Part shown: positions 11,505 to 22,886 of the stretch, one piece after another
Layout: every line of letters starts with the position of its first letter
How positions within the stretch are numbered: position 1 is the first letter of the stretch
From: Fulvia fulva
Lineage: Eukaryota > Ascomycota > Dothideomycetes > Mycosphaerellales > Mycosphaerellaceae
Length of the DNA: 64,000 bases
Assembly: GCF_020509005.1 (NCBI RefSeq)
Contig: NC_063015.1
Span: forward strand, 1,426,001 to 1,490,000
Direction: 5' to 3'
The notes under the pieces: generated by a model
Database searches by the model: none
Seen by the model: only the letters and a program-made list of their open reading frames with translations
Told to the model about the DNA's origin: nothing
Translations under genes and position numbers: made by a program

Positions 11505-12466
11505 CGTCCCGCAGTGTTTCCTCGATGGGATGCAACTGCGGCGACTTGGATGGCCAGCAAACCCGTGGCAAGCTCGGGCACCACCACTGCGTAGCTACCC
11601 TGCACCTCCACCGATCAAGTACCGTCCACTATAGCTCTGGGTCGTTCAAAATGCGTTGATGATGCGCTTATCTCCGCAGATACTCAAGTGGTCGCCGGAT
11701 CGTAAGTGTCGAGGTCGCGGCAGCACTACCGAGGATGCTGGATTTCGCGGACCGTTTCGTTTGTCGAGAACATGGCTAAATATCAATGTTGTTGGGCTAT
11801 CGTCAAGATTGGTGGTGGTAAGACCGGAGAGTCGTGGCAGTGTGTTGGAACGATCGTTAGCAAGCACGCTATGTCGATACGCGGATCACGAGAAGGAGCT
11901 CCCCACTCTGAGCCGTCATATCATGTCACGGGCTCATGGACATGTGCTCCATTTCGAGACATGCACAGTAGACACTACACTATAGTACGTGAGATGGGTC
12001 GATCAAGCAGTAAGACAATGCAAATGCTTTCGTGTTTGCGGCTGATCTATAGAACGGCAACCTGGCTTTGGCTTGACCGCCTGCCTTCCCACCGCCTGCA
12101 AGCACTATCACAACCGAAACGCCCATGTCCTGATACTGTGACTGCCGAGTTCAGGATGCTAACCCAGTCCTAATGCCCATGCCTTAAACCCAAACGCCTC
12201 GCTATAGCCGCTAATGGTACAATCCAGAGTAATGGTAATGGTAGCAATGTGTAGCACCGCCACAGTTCAGCGGCGTTGCGCTTCGGGATATCAAATAAAT
12301 GTTGCGTCTAACAGTAACGCATGTTTACGTGGTAGTTTGTGCCGCTACAAGGTGGCATTTCGTGTCGTAGTGGGTCTTTGGCTGGTGGCGGATCGTCCAT
12401 GTGCTCGTCTTTCGGCGATAGATTTGAACTTGATGCACACCTGCTGTGTTTGTGGTGTGGCCGTGT
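11505..12466. other. Intergenic stretch, no gene seen
   Basis: This 962-bp stretch lies upstream of the Vid30-like gene and downstream of Ies4. Short open frames occur on both strands, but none shows a recognisable domain or a consistent splice pattern. Confidence 0.5.
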
Positions 12467-13371
12467 TCAAGCGCCAACAAGGGGTGCTGGCGAGCTGGCG
12501 ATGCCGTTGATCATAGTGGTGTCGCCGTCCATATGGCTGTGACTTCTCTCACTGGGCACGGCGCTGCTGTCGTGTACTGGCTTGACATCGCTCGAGCCCG
12601 TACTGTCGCTCTTGACGTCTCCTGGAAAGCCTGTCTCACGCGGAGGTGCTTTCCACTTGTGCATGTCCCACATGGTGCCGGTGAATGACTTGATTTGTAA
12701 ACCCTTCTTCTCCCATCGGCGACATGGCTTGCCGCTGCGGTCGAGGGCACGAAGACCAGCGTTGATAGCACCCGTGTTGGCTTTGGGTCCTAGTTTGTGT
12801 GCCGGGATGGGGTTGGTCGTGACTGCAGCAGCCTTCTCGCCGGAGCGGTCGATTGTGCCATCAGCGCTGTCGACACGTTAGCGTGTGCTCGTTGGTGAAT
12901 GTAGCCGTGACGGCGGACAGGTAGACGCCCCTTCTTGCCCGAGTCATGCGGCTATATGGGTACTCACAGTCTTGGTTTCTTCTTAGGACCTGGCCGACCT
13001 CTCTCCCGCATGGGTGCATTGGGATCGATGGAAGGCGGTGCACGCTTGCGTCCACCGGCAGCAGCACCTCCTCGCTTCTTCCGTCCATCGACCTTTGGTG
13101 GAGCGAGAGTGTTGCCGTCGGTGCCATCATTATTGGGCGCCGGCACAGGGGTAGCATTCGAGTCTGATGATTTGTCGGCCGCCTCAGGTGCTAGGACGAT
13201 GGGGGTGGCTTCGTCTTTGATGGAAGTGGGCGAGGGTCGCTTGGTGGTGTCTGCGTGTGATGGAAAGCGCGACAGCACGCTGGGAGATATGGCCAGCGTT
13301 ACGACTCTGCTCTTCTTGCCGGTCTTGGGCGACACCTTGGTCGCGGTGGTGGTGGTGGTGGTCGTCGACAT
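12467..13371 (-). CDS. IES4: INO80 chromatin-remodelling complex subunit Ies4
   Basis: A 267-residue protein is encoded in exons 12968-13371 and 12467-12866 around a 101-nt intron (12867-12967, GTGAGT...GACAG). The N-terminus has a poly-Thr run, then KVSPKTGKKSRVVTL, a pattern I associate with fungal Ies4. A basic stretch (GRKKRGGAAAGGRKR) and PGPKKKPRL follow. Exon 2 continues with KLGPKANTGAINAGLRALDR and a WEKKG...KSFTG...W block. Ies4 in yeast is a non-catalytic subunit of INO80, phosphorylated by Mec1/Tel1 after DNA damage; the nuclear role here is inferred. The C-terminal tail after KWKAPPRE is low-complexity. The gene is divergent from the F-box gene. Confidence 0.85.
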
Positions 13372-14122
13372 GGCTGGACGGTGGTGTTGATGGGCTTGGT
13401 TGATTGGGGTTGGAGGTGTGGGTGGACAAGTTTGCGGCGGGTTGTTCGGTGAGGTGCTGATGGCGACGGTGCCGTGCTTTAGTCGGATCAGGCGGCGCGC
13501 ACTCAGGCCTTTGTCGATTGGGGTCGGTGTGGTGATGTCTTCACCGATGCATGCTTCACCGATGATGCTGGCCGGTCATGTCGATGATGTTTGGTGTTGG
13601 TGGTGGGTGTGTGGTAGAAAGTGGCGGGAGCGTTGGTTGGCATGATGGAACATGCGCAAAGTCACTCGCGCGATAAGTCAAGGAGCGTTCCGCCGTTGTT
13701 CTCGCTCCTCTCAGCACGCTTTCGAGCAGAACTTCGAGCCGTAGCAGTTCAGTCGCACTAGTCCGCATCTGGCACCCTTGCAGCGAAAGGGAGGCCGTGT
13801 ACATGATACATCAATGTACATGTACGGCCCCTCCCCATCCACGGGCGACACGCATTCTTGCCTCTTGCCATCCTCCATCAAGCGTGAATACAGCGACAGA
13901 TTGCTCTATACTGATGCTGCGGAAGAGAAGTGCATGTAGCACGTTACGCGTAACATTGCGACCAATTCTGCTTTGCTTGCTGCTCCCAGGGCTCGAACCA
14001 CTCCGAGCTTGCCCGGACACGCGACAGCCTTCTCGATGTAGCCACGTAATGTCTTCGGCAACATCGTCCAGCCTGTTGGAAGCTGGGTCCAGCTGCAGCT
14101 GCAGTCATTCGCCGCAGACATC
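13372..14122. promoter_or_regulatory. Divergent intergenic region Ies4 / F-box gene
   Basis: A 751-bp region between two divergent start codons, presumed to hold both promoters. Only overlapping short frames without domains were seen, and no clear TATA box was found near either start. Confidence 0.45.
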
Positions 14123-16040
14123 ATGCATCGTCTGCCAGAGGAAGTCATCCTCCATATTCTGTCGTGTATGACGGCCACGACCAACATCCGTACAGCCGCA
14201 GAGCTGACGCAAACCAGTTCTTGAAATCGCTGACATTGTCCATCTGCAACGTCTTTCGTCACCATACCTTGCCCTTGCACGGGACAGTGCACTGTGGAAG
14301 ACTGAATGCTTCACACATTCCAGAGCTGAGGCATTTCGACGACGACAGCATTTGCTTAGCGTGCAAGAAGCTCACATTGCAGAGCTCCGCAATGCAGTCA
14401 CTGCGCTCCCAGGTGCCGACTTGACCGCATGGGATGTCTCCCAGCTGGTTGCTAGATCGCAACAGACACCATCTACTGATCCGGTAGCCGCAGCACGAAC
14501 ACAACGAACTCGTGCACTGGCTTCATGGGAGCCGAACTATCCCAACGAACGTATCGACTACTACGAGGAGTACATCCAGCGTCATGCTTCCATTACTGTC
14601 GCCTGGCTTGACCTCCCCAAGTCTCCGGCCGATCAAGTCCGTGAAGCCACAGGACTAGGACTGCTGTCCGATCAACGGGACTCATCTCTGCAACGTGCCA
14701 TCGCACCTCTCGACGATGGCAGTGTCTGCATCTGGGATGTGGCTGCCAAGTCGACCACTTCATCTGCTGGAGGCGGCAGACTGATCGCACAGAGTAGAGC
14801 AGGGCTGCTTAGTGGTCAACCTACAGACGCTATTTCCGAAAGTCACACTATCATGACGGAGACTGGCGCAGTCGAGTGCGTCTCAATCGACAGCACAGCA
14901 CAAAAGGCCTACATGGCGGTACAGAACCACCTACATGAGCTGGACTTGAGCACTTTGCAAATCACATCCACGAAAGAGTATCCATTTCCCATCACAGCTC
15001 TGTCGGAAGCAAGCGGCAAGACTCCCATCACAGTCGGGACGAACATGACAATCCATCTCCACGATCCCAGAGATCCCGCTTTCACTCCCCAGGAGACATC
15101 AACCGGTGGCGAGCTGATAGGCGGCTCGGTCTACTCACATGCGACCCTGGCTCAGCCCGGGCCTCTATCAATCCTCAACCACGACGGTTTCACACGCGAC
15201 GACAGCTCAATCTGGGTGGCAGGACGCTTCACATCCTTACTGAACTACGACCGCCGCTTCTTCCCACGACTTCGCGGCACCGTCTTCAGTGGAGCCAGAA
15301 TCGCGAGTCTCTTCGCTACTCCTCACCCCTTCATACCCCGAAGCCTCGACCTGATGCGCAACCCAAACGCCTCGATGTCCGCCTTACTCGAAGCCAAGCA
15401 AAGAACAGGCACCACAATCCTTGCCGCAGCCGAGTACAAAGGCAAAGGATCACTCGAACTCTACGGCCTTCCTGATCTCCAATCCTACCAAAATCGCCAA
15501 ACAGCATCAGCCTCGAAACTTCTGTCCGCTGTGCCCCACGGCGGCCGAATCGTCTTCAGCGACGGCGATGGACACCTAAAGTGGATGGAACGTGATGGCT
15601 TCACGCACGTCAGAACCTTCAACATCAACGACGCCATGCCAGATGCTGAAGCCAGCGCCCAAGACGCCAGTGCCTACGGCATCTGGTCTTCAACAGCTTC
15701 CGAGATGCCCGGACAGGGTGACATTGTGCAGAAAATGCTACCCACCTACAGCAGTCGTTCTGTACCATCAGCCGAAATGGGACGACCGGACATCAACCAA
15801 AACAATCTCCTACTTTGGACTGGCGATGGTAGACTTGGTATCCTCGGTTTTGGGCAGAGCGATCCTCTCGGTGCGGAAGAGTGGCACCATGCGATGGAAA
15901 GTCAGGCGAAGAATGCCGAGGAGATGGCGAGAGAAGATGCTGAGAGGCAGTATTCGCAGCGTGTGCGGAGGGCACTGGAGAGGAATGCGGATGAAGTGAG
16001 GTCTGTGCGGGGGTTGGGGATGGGGTTTGCGAGGCCGTAA
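14123..16040 (+). CDS. F-box protein with WD40-like beta-propeller
   Basis: A 621-residue protein. Exon 1 (14123-14165) encodes MHRLPEEVILHILS. A 52-nt intron (14166-14217, GTATGA...GCTGAC...ACCAG) joins it to FLEIADIVHLQRLSSPYLAL in exon 2 (14218-16040). Only this splicing yields a complete F-box: LPEEVILHILSFLEIADIVH, then LARDSALWK (residues about 4-45). The rest has repeated beta-propeller blocks, including an ALDDGSVCIWDVA-type repeat and later LLNYDRRFFPRLRGTVFSGA. F-box proteins link substrates to Skp1-Cullin ubiquitin ligases; the propeller is the likely substrate receptor. The target is unknown. The C-terminus is helical and charged. Confidence 0.85.
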
Positions 16041-16661
16041 GCAGTATATCCAAGTCTCAATACATAATCGGGACTGTCACCATGAATAAGCTGAATCCAC
16101 CTCAGAGGCACTTTCTTGATTAAAGACTATCTAACACTCCCACATCTCCCCCTCACTCTCACTCTCTCCAAGTCCTAATATGAAGCACGTACAGTATCTA
16201 CCGTTACACCCACCCCTCCCAACAATAACACAACGAACCCACAAACCAAAAGCCGAAAAAAGACTATCTACCGACCATTGGTACAACACCACTTTTTTTC
16301 AAGTCAATGCCAGACAGACAGACAGACAGACAGACAGCCAGAAAAATGCGCCCTTTACTCCCCATCGCCATCGTGACCCTTGCGGATGGATTCTCTCTAT
16401 TCGTGTCATGATTCTCGTAGAAAACCTCCTCAATGATTGGATCCCTCCTCTTTATGTGTGTGAAGTGCTGTTATGATGATCGATGAAAGCAGTACGCCGA
16501 AATGCTGCAAAGTCGCTCTGGTAGATGTCGCTAATTGTCCCAAGTACAGAACGCAACGCTAGAAGTGATGGAAAGCAGTACGCCGACAAACTCGATTGCT
16601 GGTTCGAGAAGGAGAAGATGGTAATGCTGGGTCATGCTGGGTGAGGGTTGAAGTGCTGTCT
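16041..16661. other. Intergenic region between convergent genes
   Basis: A 621-bp region between the 3' ends of the F-box gene and the Zn2Cys6 gene. It holds a (CAGA)n tract at 16311-16337 and no supported gene. Confidence 0.5.
16311..16337. repeat. (CAGA)n microsatellite
   Basis: Nearly seven perfect tandem copies of CAGA lie in the 3' intergenic region. Confidence 0.9.
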
Positions 16662-18440
16662 TCAGTAGCGGCCGTTGAGGTTCTGCACCGACATACGATG
16701 CGCAGTAGCAGCGCGCTGATCATACGATGAGCGACGTCTCAGCTCGTCTACGCTCGCCGCATGCTGGGGTTGTGGGTGTCGCATTGGTGGATAGTTCTGT
16801 TGCTGGAGCTGTGGTGTCGCAGCAGCAGCAGCATAATGGACATCCTCCGCCCCGCCATGGATTGGCTGGCGCTCAGTCGCCGCGTGGTCAACGCCGGTGC
16901 TATAGCTGTAAAGGCTCGCAGCAGCAGCTTCGCGGGAAGACTGTGGACGAGGAGACTCTGCGGCACTGCTGAGAGCAGGGAGGCCGTGGTAGGTGCTGGA
17001 GGCGGAGTACCGGATGTTGGGATTGGAAGGTGGCATCATTGAAGATGTGGCGGTGGAGGAGCTGGAGTTGCTGGAGGAACTCTCGGCCATGGAGGCACCG
17101 GAGGTGGGGGAGACTTCAGGGCTGCCGCTTGAGGCGCTGAATTGGTAGCCTAGGACTGCTGAGTCGGCGGAGATGGAGGATGTCGAGGAGGCGGAAGAGG
17201 ACAGGGGGAGGCCGTGGTGTTGTTGGTACTGGGACGAGGTCAGACTGCTGACCGAGCCGACGCGGGAGACGGATGGCATTGGAGGCATCTCGTTTGCCCA
17301 GGACATGCTGCCTCGAGTATTGTTGATGCTGTCGAGGTGCGCTCGTTGTGGTTCCGAGAAAGATGCCAGGGGCCTGATTTGCGGCACATCTCCATTTGCG
17401 TAGCCCTGCTGAGTGTATGACTGTGTATAGGGCGCAGGCAGACGTCGTTCCTGGACCGTCTGTGTTGGCAGGGAAGAGTGGAGCGAGCCCATGTTGAGTG
17501 GTGAGAAGGCCTCTCCCGTCACACTAGGTAAGCGAGAGATGGACGATGCTGGGAATGGTCCATTCGCCTGGAGAGTACCAAAGCTGAAGGCTGAGCCTGG
17601 CTCGTAGTACATGCTCGCAGTCGTGGCAGGCGCTGATACTGAAGTGCTGGGCCAGGGACGGAAGCTTTCTGCTCCGTAAGTGCTCGAGAAGGACTGTTGT
17701 CGAGGCATTGAGGACGACGCGTAGGTGTAGTCGTCCACGGGTGAAGCGTTGTAAGGGTCGTACTCGGGGTACGCCGTGCGGGTTTGTAACATTGGCAGAG
17801 AGGGATGGTGGTGGGTCGTCTGATACATGCTGGCGTCGTATGCACCAGCGGTCACATCTGCGCTGTATGCGGCGGATGCTGGAGCTACAGGTGGTACGGC
17901 ACTGTTGGTGGCCATCAAGTCGATGCCTGGCATTGGCATCTCCTTGCTTCCGACCTATTGGTGTGTCAGGAACGTAGAATGCTCGATTCTGCGAGAACAG
18001 GGCACCTACTCTGATGAACGTGCACTGATTGCGATCAGTGCCAGCAGAACGGCAAGCCGAGCAGCCACTGCCATCACCTGGGTCCCCAGTGCACTTGATC
18101 TTGCGTCGTCGGCAGCGTGAGCACTGATGATGGTCAGGATTGCAATACTGGAAGCTGGCTTGACTTCGATACTCACTGCAACCTGAATACGCCGTCGGGC
18201 GTGGCCATGTGGTCCAGCCTCAGGGCTCGGCTCCGCGATCACAGTGCGGCTTCCTGAGCGTCCGACATACTCCGACCGAAGCTCATGGTGTGGATGTGGT
18301 GGATGCTCGTAGTACCCGTGTGTGTATGGCACCGATCGGTCGTAGTGGGCTGCAGTTGGAGCCCTGTGACCAGGCCGATTGAACGCGTCGAAGTCGCCGC
18401 CATAGTAAGACTGCGTCATCATCATCGTGTGGCAGGCCAA
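16662..18440 (-). CDS. Zn2Cys6 transcription factor with long low-complexity tail
   Basis: About 556 residues are encoded in three exons (18177-18440, 18010-18123, 16662-17954). The two introns (18124-18176, GTGAGT...CATCAG; 17955-18009, GTAGGT...CCAATAG) must be removed to form the zinc cluster. Exon 2 then encodes CSRCRRRKIKC, followed by CSAC and a final Cys: C89-x2-C-x6-C-x9-C-x2-C-x9-C122. The N-terminus is His/Tyr-rich; the start may instead be one of three Met codons five residues in. After the zinc cluster the protein is Ser/Ala/Gln-rich, without a visible fungal_trans domain, as in some developmental regulators. It should be a nuclear DNA-binding protein. The target genes are unknown. 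Confidence 0.83.
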
Positions 18441-20721
18441 AGTACCAATACTGCAGATGCATAAAAGACCACCTCCAGCTGCATCGATAGCACAAGGCCG
18501 CTCAGGCTCGATAGCCTTCCTGCAGGTGATCGGGGCTTAGGACCGGTGACGAAGTAGCGACATAGATGGGTTGCAAAAGGACAGAATGTTAGAGGCCTTA
18601 CGACCAGATCAGCGCGGGGATTTGAGAACCTGCTCAGGTGTAGTTGTCGAGATTACGGCCAGAGACCGGGGAAGTGACCAGCAAACACTGTAACAGGACT
18701 AGAGAGGATTCCGTCTAGATCACGGTTTGTTTGCTGTCAGGTTGTGCAAGGCAAATCAGAAGGATGCCCAACCAAGTTATGGGAAAGCGTCCACCACTGA
18801 GCACGGCCAAACGCCTGGCGCACGGTTGATTGGCTGGCAATGCTTTGTTGAAGTATTCTGTGGCCTGTGCATGTGTAAGTGGACAGCCTGATGCTGATAC
18901 TGCTCAAGTTGTGCGGTTAGGTCTTGTAACGGGGAGCGACATGTGGGGACGGCTTGCGAGTGGCGGCGGTAGGCACGATCAGCACAGGCACTGTGAATCC
19001 TTGTCCGGACAAGGCCTGGTCAGCTACCCGGTTATGCGTAATATGTACCTGAGAGTTCTGATCATTTTGATCACGCCCTTCATTGTCTTATGCCTCAGAA
19101 TGTCTTGGTTGCGTGGGGCATTCCCATGCTGCTGGGAATGACACTCAACGGGGGCAGTAATTGCGCGGCAGTCTCGTCGTGAGACTTATCTCGAGCCAGA
19201 GATTGGCGTCTGTCGAGGTGGTCTGGAAGCACAGCATTTGCTCGTGCGTCTGCATCTGTGTGAGCTGTCTGTCAACGTTGAGCTCACTCGAAAGCCATCT
19301 TTGGCTGACACGAATTACACAGCCACGTGTAGATGGCGTGAGGCTTTCGAGCCAGACTCAGCGAAAGGTCTTACAAACCCAATGCGCCATAGCGTCACGA
19401 TGTGTGCTGATCAAACGACAGTGATTGCCGGCAAGGATCGACAGGAAGGCCGAGACGAACGATTGAACTTGTGGAGAGCAGATCGCACGGTCCAGCATTG
19501 CTGTGATGATATGATTGACAGACGCGGTCGCCTTGGTCGTGACTTACGGTCTGTTTTGCGGAGGTCACATATCACCCACTTTTCCCTCAGTCCCTGGTAG
19601 CGTTGATCTGACGACATCTCGACTTTTGCAGTCTCCTGCGGTCCGCCACATGACAGGCATACTCAGCCGGGCGGGCATTGCGCAAAGCTGCGGCTACCCG
19701 CGCCTAGCCGCAAAAAGCTCCGTCGAGCAACACAGCAGGAATCCTCAGGACCTGGGCACGAGCGGTACATAGCGCAGCGGCAGACGCCAGCTCCCGGTCC
19801 GCTGCAACGTACCTTCTTTACGAGCAAGCATTCTGCGCTGTCCAATGGTTGAAGAATGCGACACTTGAACGCTGGCGTGACCATAGGCAAAGAGGCCTTG
19901 ACTCCGAAAGTGAAGCTTGCAATCACATAGGTCCAAACGCTCAACAGCAAGCAAGGCCATGGCGGGCAGTGAGGAGAATGTCGCTACCAGATGCTCGGGC
20001 GTGTTCAGGCCAGCTGTGCGGAACATATGCGTGTCGTCGGCGAGAACCGTTGCTGGTCGACCTGCATAAGCTAGCTCGCAGACGAGCCGCCGAAGAGTGT
20101 TTCATAACCGCCAGAAAAGCTGCAGAGCATACGCCTACAGTCAGGCGGTGCTTTGGATTTCAATTTGTAGGCACGGGTACCTGCAGACCACAAGTTTGTG
20201 CCAGAGCTGAGTACTGCTTGTCGCGAGCTAAGCCCGATGCCCTTTTGTTGCTCAGTCCGGCATGCGACGATGGTCAGGCAGGCTGCGAAGGATGCGCCCA
20301 GGTAGTCTTCAAGTGGCGCTCAGATCAACCGGACACAGAATCACATGCAGCTCCTGTTGCCGTCCGGGGGGTCGTATGCAGGTGAGGCTAATCGCCAGGG
20401 GGCACGTATCGTAACGAGGCAGGTCGGTCCGGCGTGAGAGATCGCGCACTTGTACCATTGAATGGAAGGAATGATACGCAGATGCAGGTCATGTTCGGAG
20501 TGAAGTTGGAATTGTGAAGATACAGTATCCACCCGACTCCTTGCTTCGGACAAGTCCGCCGCGGGGCGAACCTTGAATGATTAGCGCAGGTTTTTTCGTA
20601 GCCGACACATGCGACCAGAGCAGCCCACCGTCACACCAACGCTGTGCCGTGAAATCCAGGACGACGATACCATTACATACCAACTTCACGTCTTATCGGC
20701 ACAGCGTGTAGGTCCCGCGGG
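18441..20721. promoter_or_regulatory. Long divergent intergenic region (2.3 kb)
   Basis: No supported gene lies between the Zn2Cys6 gene and the cyclophilin gene. Scattered short frames lack domains. The region may hold a long 5' leader or an extended promoter of the transcription factor (inference). Confidence 0.4.
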
Positions 20722-22209
20722 ATGTCTGTACTACTAGAAACAAGCGTCGGCGACATCACAATCGACCTGGCTGTCGATGATGCGCCACAGTGCTGCGAGA
20801 AGTGCGTCCAGACCCCTCCTACCCTCTCCCAAGTCTGTCGCAAGATTGGCGCAGCGCGTGTGTTTGTGAAGGCTGATCAGATTGCTAAGACTTCTCCGAA
20901 AAGCTTCCTGAAGCTGTGCAAGGTCAAGTACTACAACTACTCGCCCATCTACAACGTCCAGCCGAACTTCTCCTTCCAGACCGGTGATCCAATCGGGCCC
21001 GAATCGAAAGACAGCGATGCTGGGTCTTCCATATGGGCTCTGCCAGATGGCGAGACCAAGCGCGCGTTGAAGCCCGAGAGAAAGACGTTCGCGCCCGAGT
21101 TCTCGAAGAAGAGGAAACACACAGAACGCGGCACGGTCAGCATGGCCACAACTGCATCGAAAGTGAATCCCGACGAGCGGTTAGCGAGCAGTCAGTTCAT
21201 CATCACACTGGGCGACAATCTGGAGCAGCTGGACGGAAAGGCGGCGAGCTTTGGTGAGGTTGTCGAAGGTTTCGATGTGCTTGAAAAGGTCAACACGGCT
21301 TTCATCGACTCCAACGGACGGCCACTGAAGGATATCCGCATACTGCACACTGTCGTGCTGGAGGATCCCTTCGACGACCCGACAGGCTTGGTCGAGCCGC
21401 CGGGTAGTCCTGTGCCTTGCAAAGCACAGCGCGATACAGTCCGCATCGCGCATGACGAAGTCTTGGCAGAAAACGACGACCCGGAACAGATGGAGAAGAT
21501 TCGCAGAGAGCGCGAGGCTCGCGCACAGGCTCTGACTCTGGAACTTATTGGCGATCTACCCTTTGCAGACGTGACACCGCCCGAACAGATCCTGTTCGTC
21601 TGCAAGCTGAACCCTGTCACGAGAGACGAGGATCTGGAGCTCATTTTCTCGCGCTTCGGCAAGATCTTGTCCTGCGAAGTCATCCGAGACAAGAAGACCG
21701 GCGACAGCTTGCAATACGCCTTCATCGAATTCGCCAACAAAGAGGATTGCGAGCGCGCCTACTTCAAGATGCAAGGCGTACTGATTGACGATCACCGCAT
21801 CCACGTGGACTTCTCACAGAGTGTGTCCAAGCTCTCAGCAGACTGGCGCACATCCACCAACTCGAAGACTGCCAGATCGAGAGGAGGTTTCGGTGGCATC
21901 GACAGTCTCGAGAAGCGTAAGCAATACCGTTCCAACGACGGAGGACGCGATCGCGACCGCGGCCGACACTACGACTACGTCTTCGACAAAAAGGAACGCC
22001 GCGGTAGCGACACGAGAGATGCACCTCGCCGTAGGTCACGAAGTCGCAGCCAGGAACGTGGCGACGCCAAGGATTCGCACCGATACCGATCGCGAAGTCG
22101 CAGCCCCAAGAGACACAGCAAGTACGGCGGCGACAGACGCGAGGATCGACAGCGCGACGACCGCAGACGACGGAGTCGAAGCGGGGACAGGTACGATAGT
22201 CGCCGCTAA
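20722..22209 (+). CDS. Cyclophilin-RRM peptidyl-prolyl isomerase (PPIL4/Cyp6 type)
   Basis: A 461-residue protein is encoded in exons 20722-20801 and 20904-22209. Removing the 102-nt intron (20802-20903, GTGCGT...CGAAAAG) gives [20 protein letters not shown], the family's conserved segment. The PPIase domain (about 1-165) has the expected [15 protein letters not shown]. An RRM follows (about 245-325; RNP2 LFVCKL, RNP1-like YAFIEF), then an Arg/Ser-rich tail with several RSRSRS-type blocks. PPIL4-type proteins associate with spliceosomal complexes, and the RS tail suggests nuclear speckle localisation. The isomerase active site is often degenerate in this family, so catalysis is not certain. 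The intron length is a multiple of three without a stop. Confidence 0.9.
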   Translation: MSVLLETSVGDITIDLAVDDAPQCCEKCVQTPPTLSQVCRKIGAARVFVKADQIAKTSPKSFLKLCKVKYYNYSPIYNVQPNFSFQTGDPIGPESKDSDAGSSIWALPDGETKRALKPERKTFAPEFSKKRKHTERGTVSMATTASKVNPDERLASSQFIITLGDNLEQLDGKAASFGEVVEGFDVLEKVNTAFIDSNGRPLKDIRILHTVVLEDPFDDPTGLVEPPGSPVPCKAQRDTVRIAHDEVLAENDDPEQMEKIRREREARAQALTLELIGDLPFADVTPPEQILFVCKLNPVTRDEDLELIFSRFGKILSCEVIRDKKTGDSLQYAFIEFANKEDCERAYFKMQGVLIDDHRIHVDFSQSVSKLSADWRTSTNSKTARSRGGFGGIDSLEKRKQYRSNDGGRDRDRGRHYDYVFDKKERRGSDTRDAPRRRSRSRSQERGDAKDSHRYRSRSRSPKRHSKYGGDRREDRQRDDRRRRSRSGDRYDSRR

Positions 22210-22886
22210 AGGTAGTTCTGCATTCGCCCGAAGCAGTGCACCGCATGCAGATCTCATCACTGCTGATGCGAACGCTCAGTTACTTCGTGCGTGTGCGGTG
22301 TATACCTCTCTCCGCATCGCATCGTCTGCCTTTTAAGGCATGGTGTAATAATTCAATGTGCAGATGACGCGCGTCCCGTTCAAAGGGCTTGTGGGCGTAC
22401 TTTTCTGAGGGCTAGTCTTGGCAAGTGGACTGTGGCTGACTCGGGCTGTTCAAGCTTGACGAGTACCTGCCTAATCTGGGGAGAAGTCCTACTACGCAAC
22501 GCTCGCGAAGAAGAGAAACCTACAAAGGCGAGACCCGCAGCTTCAAACATCTGAAAATATTGCTACTAAGCAATGATCGGTATTACGCTCTTACAACTCA
22601 ATGCCTGCAGTCTCAATAACGCCGCGCTCCGGTATCACCAACGAATGCTCTTGCAAAGAACTCCTTCGCAATGCTCATGACCGCCCATTATCCGATATCC
22701 ATGCAGATAGCTGTTGCTCGTTTCCCGCTGTCCTGTTGCACCTTCTTCTTTGTCCCTGTCGTTATATTCTGAGGCCATTGCCAGTCCCATCAGATCCGCC
22801 ATTCGTCATAGGCCGTTGGCTGTCACTGCTCTGCAAGAGGTCGTCAGTGCCGGTAATCGTCCGCTGTAATCCCCTTAACCTCAATC
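22210..22886. other. Intergenic region between convergent genes
   Basis: A 677-bp region between the cyclophilin-RRM gene and the radical-SAM gene, which converge. No supported gene was seen. Confidence 0.45.

Noticed and set aside
19119..19140. Small perfect hairpin (8-bp arms, CATTCCCA ... TGGGAATG)
   Set aside because: A single short hairpin of this size is expected by chance in 64 kb, and no U-run or RNA gene accompanies it.
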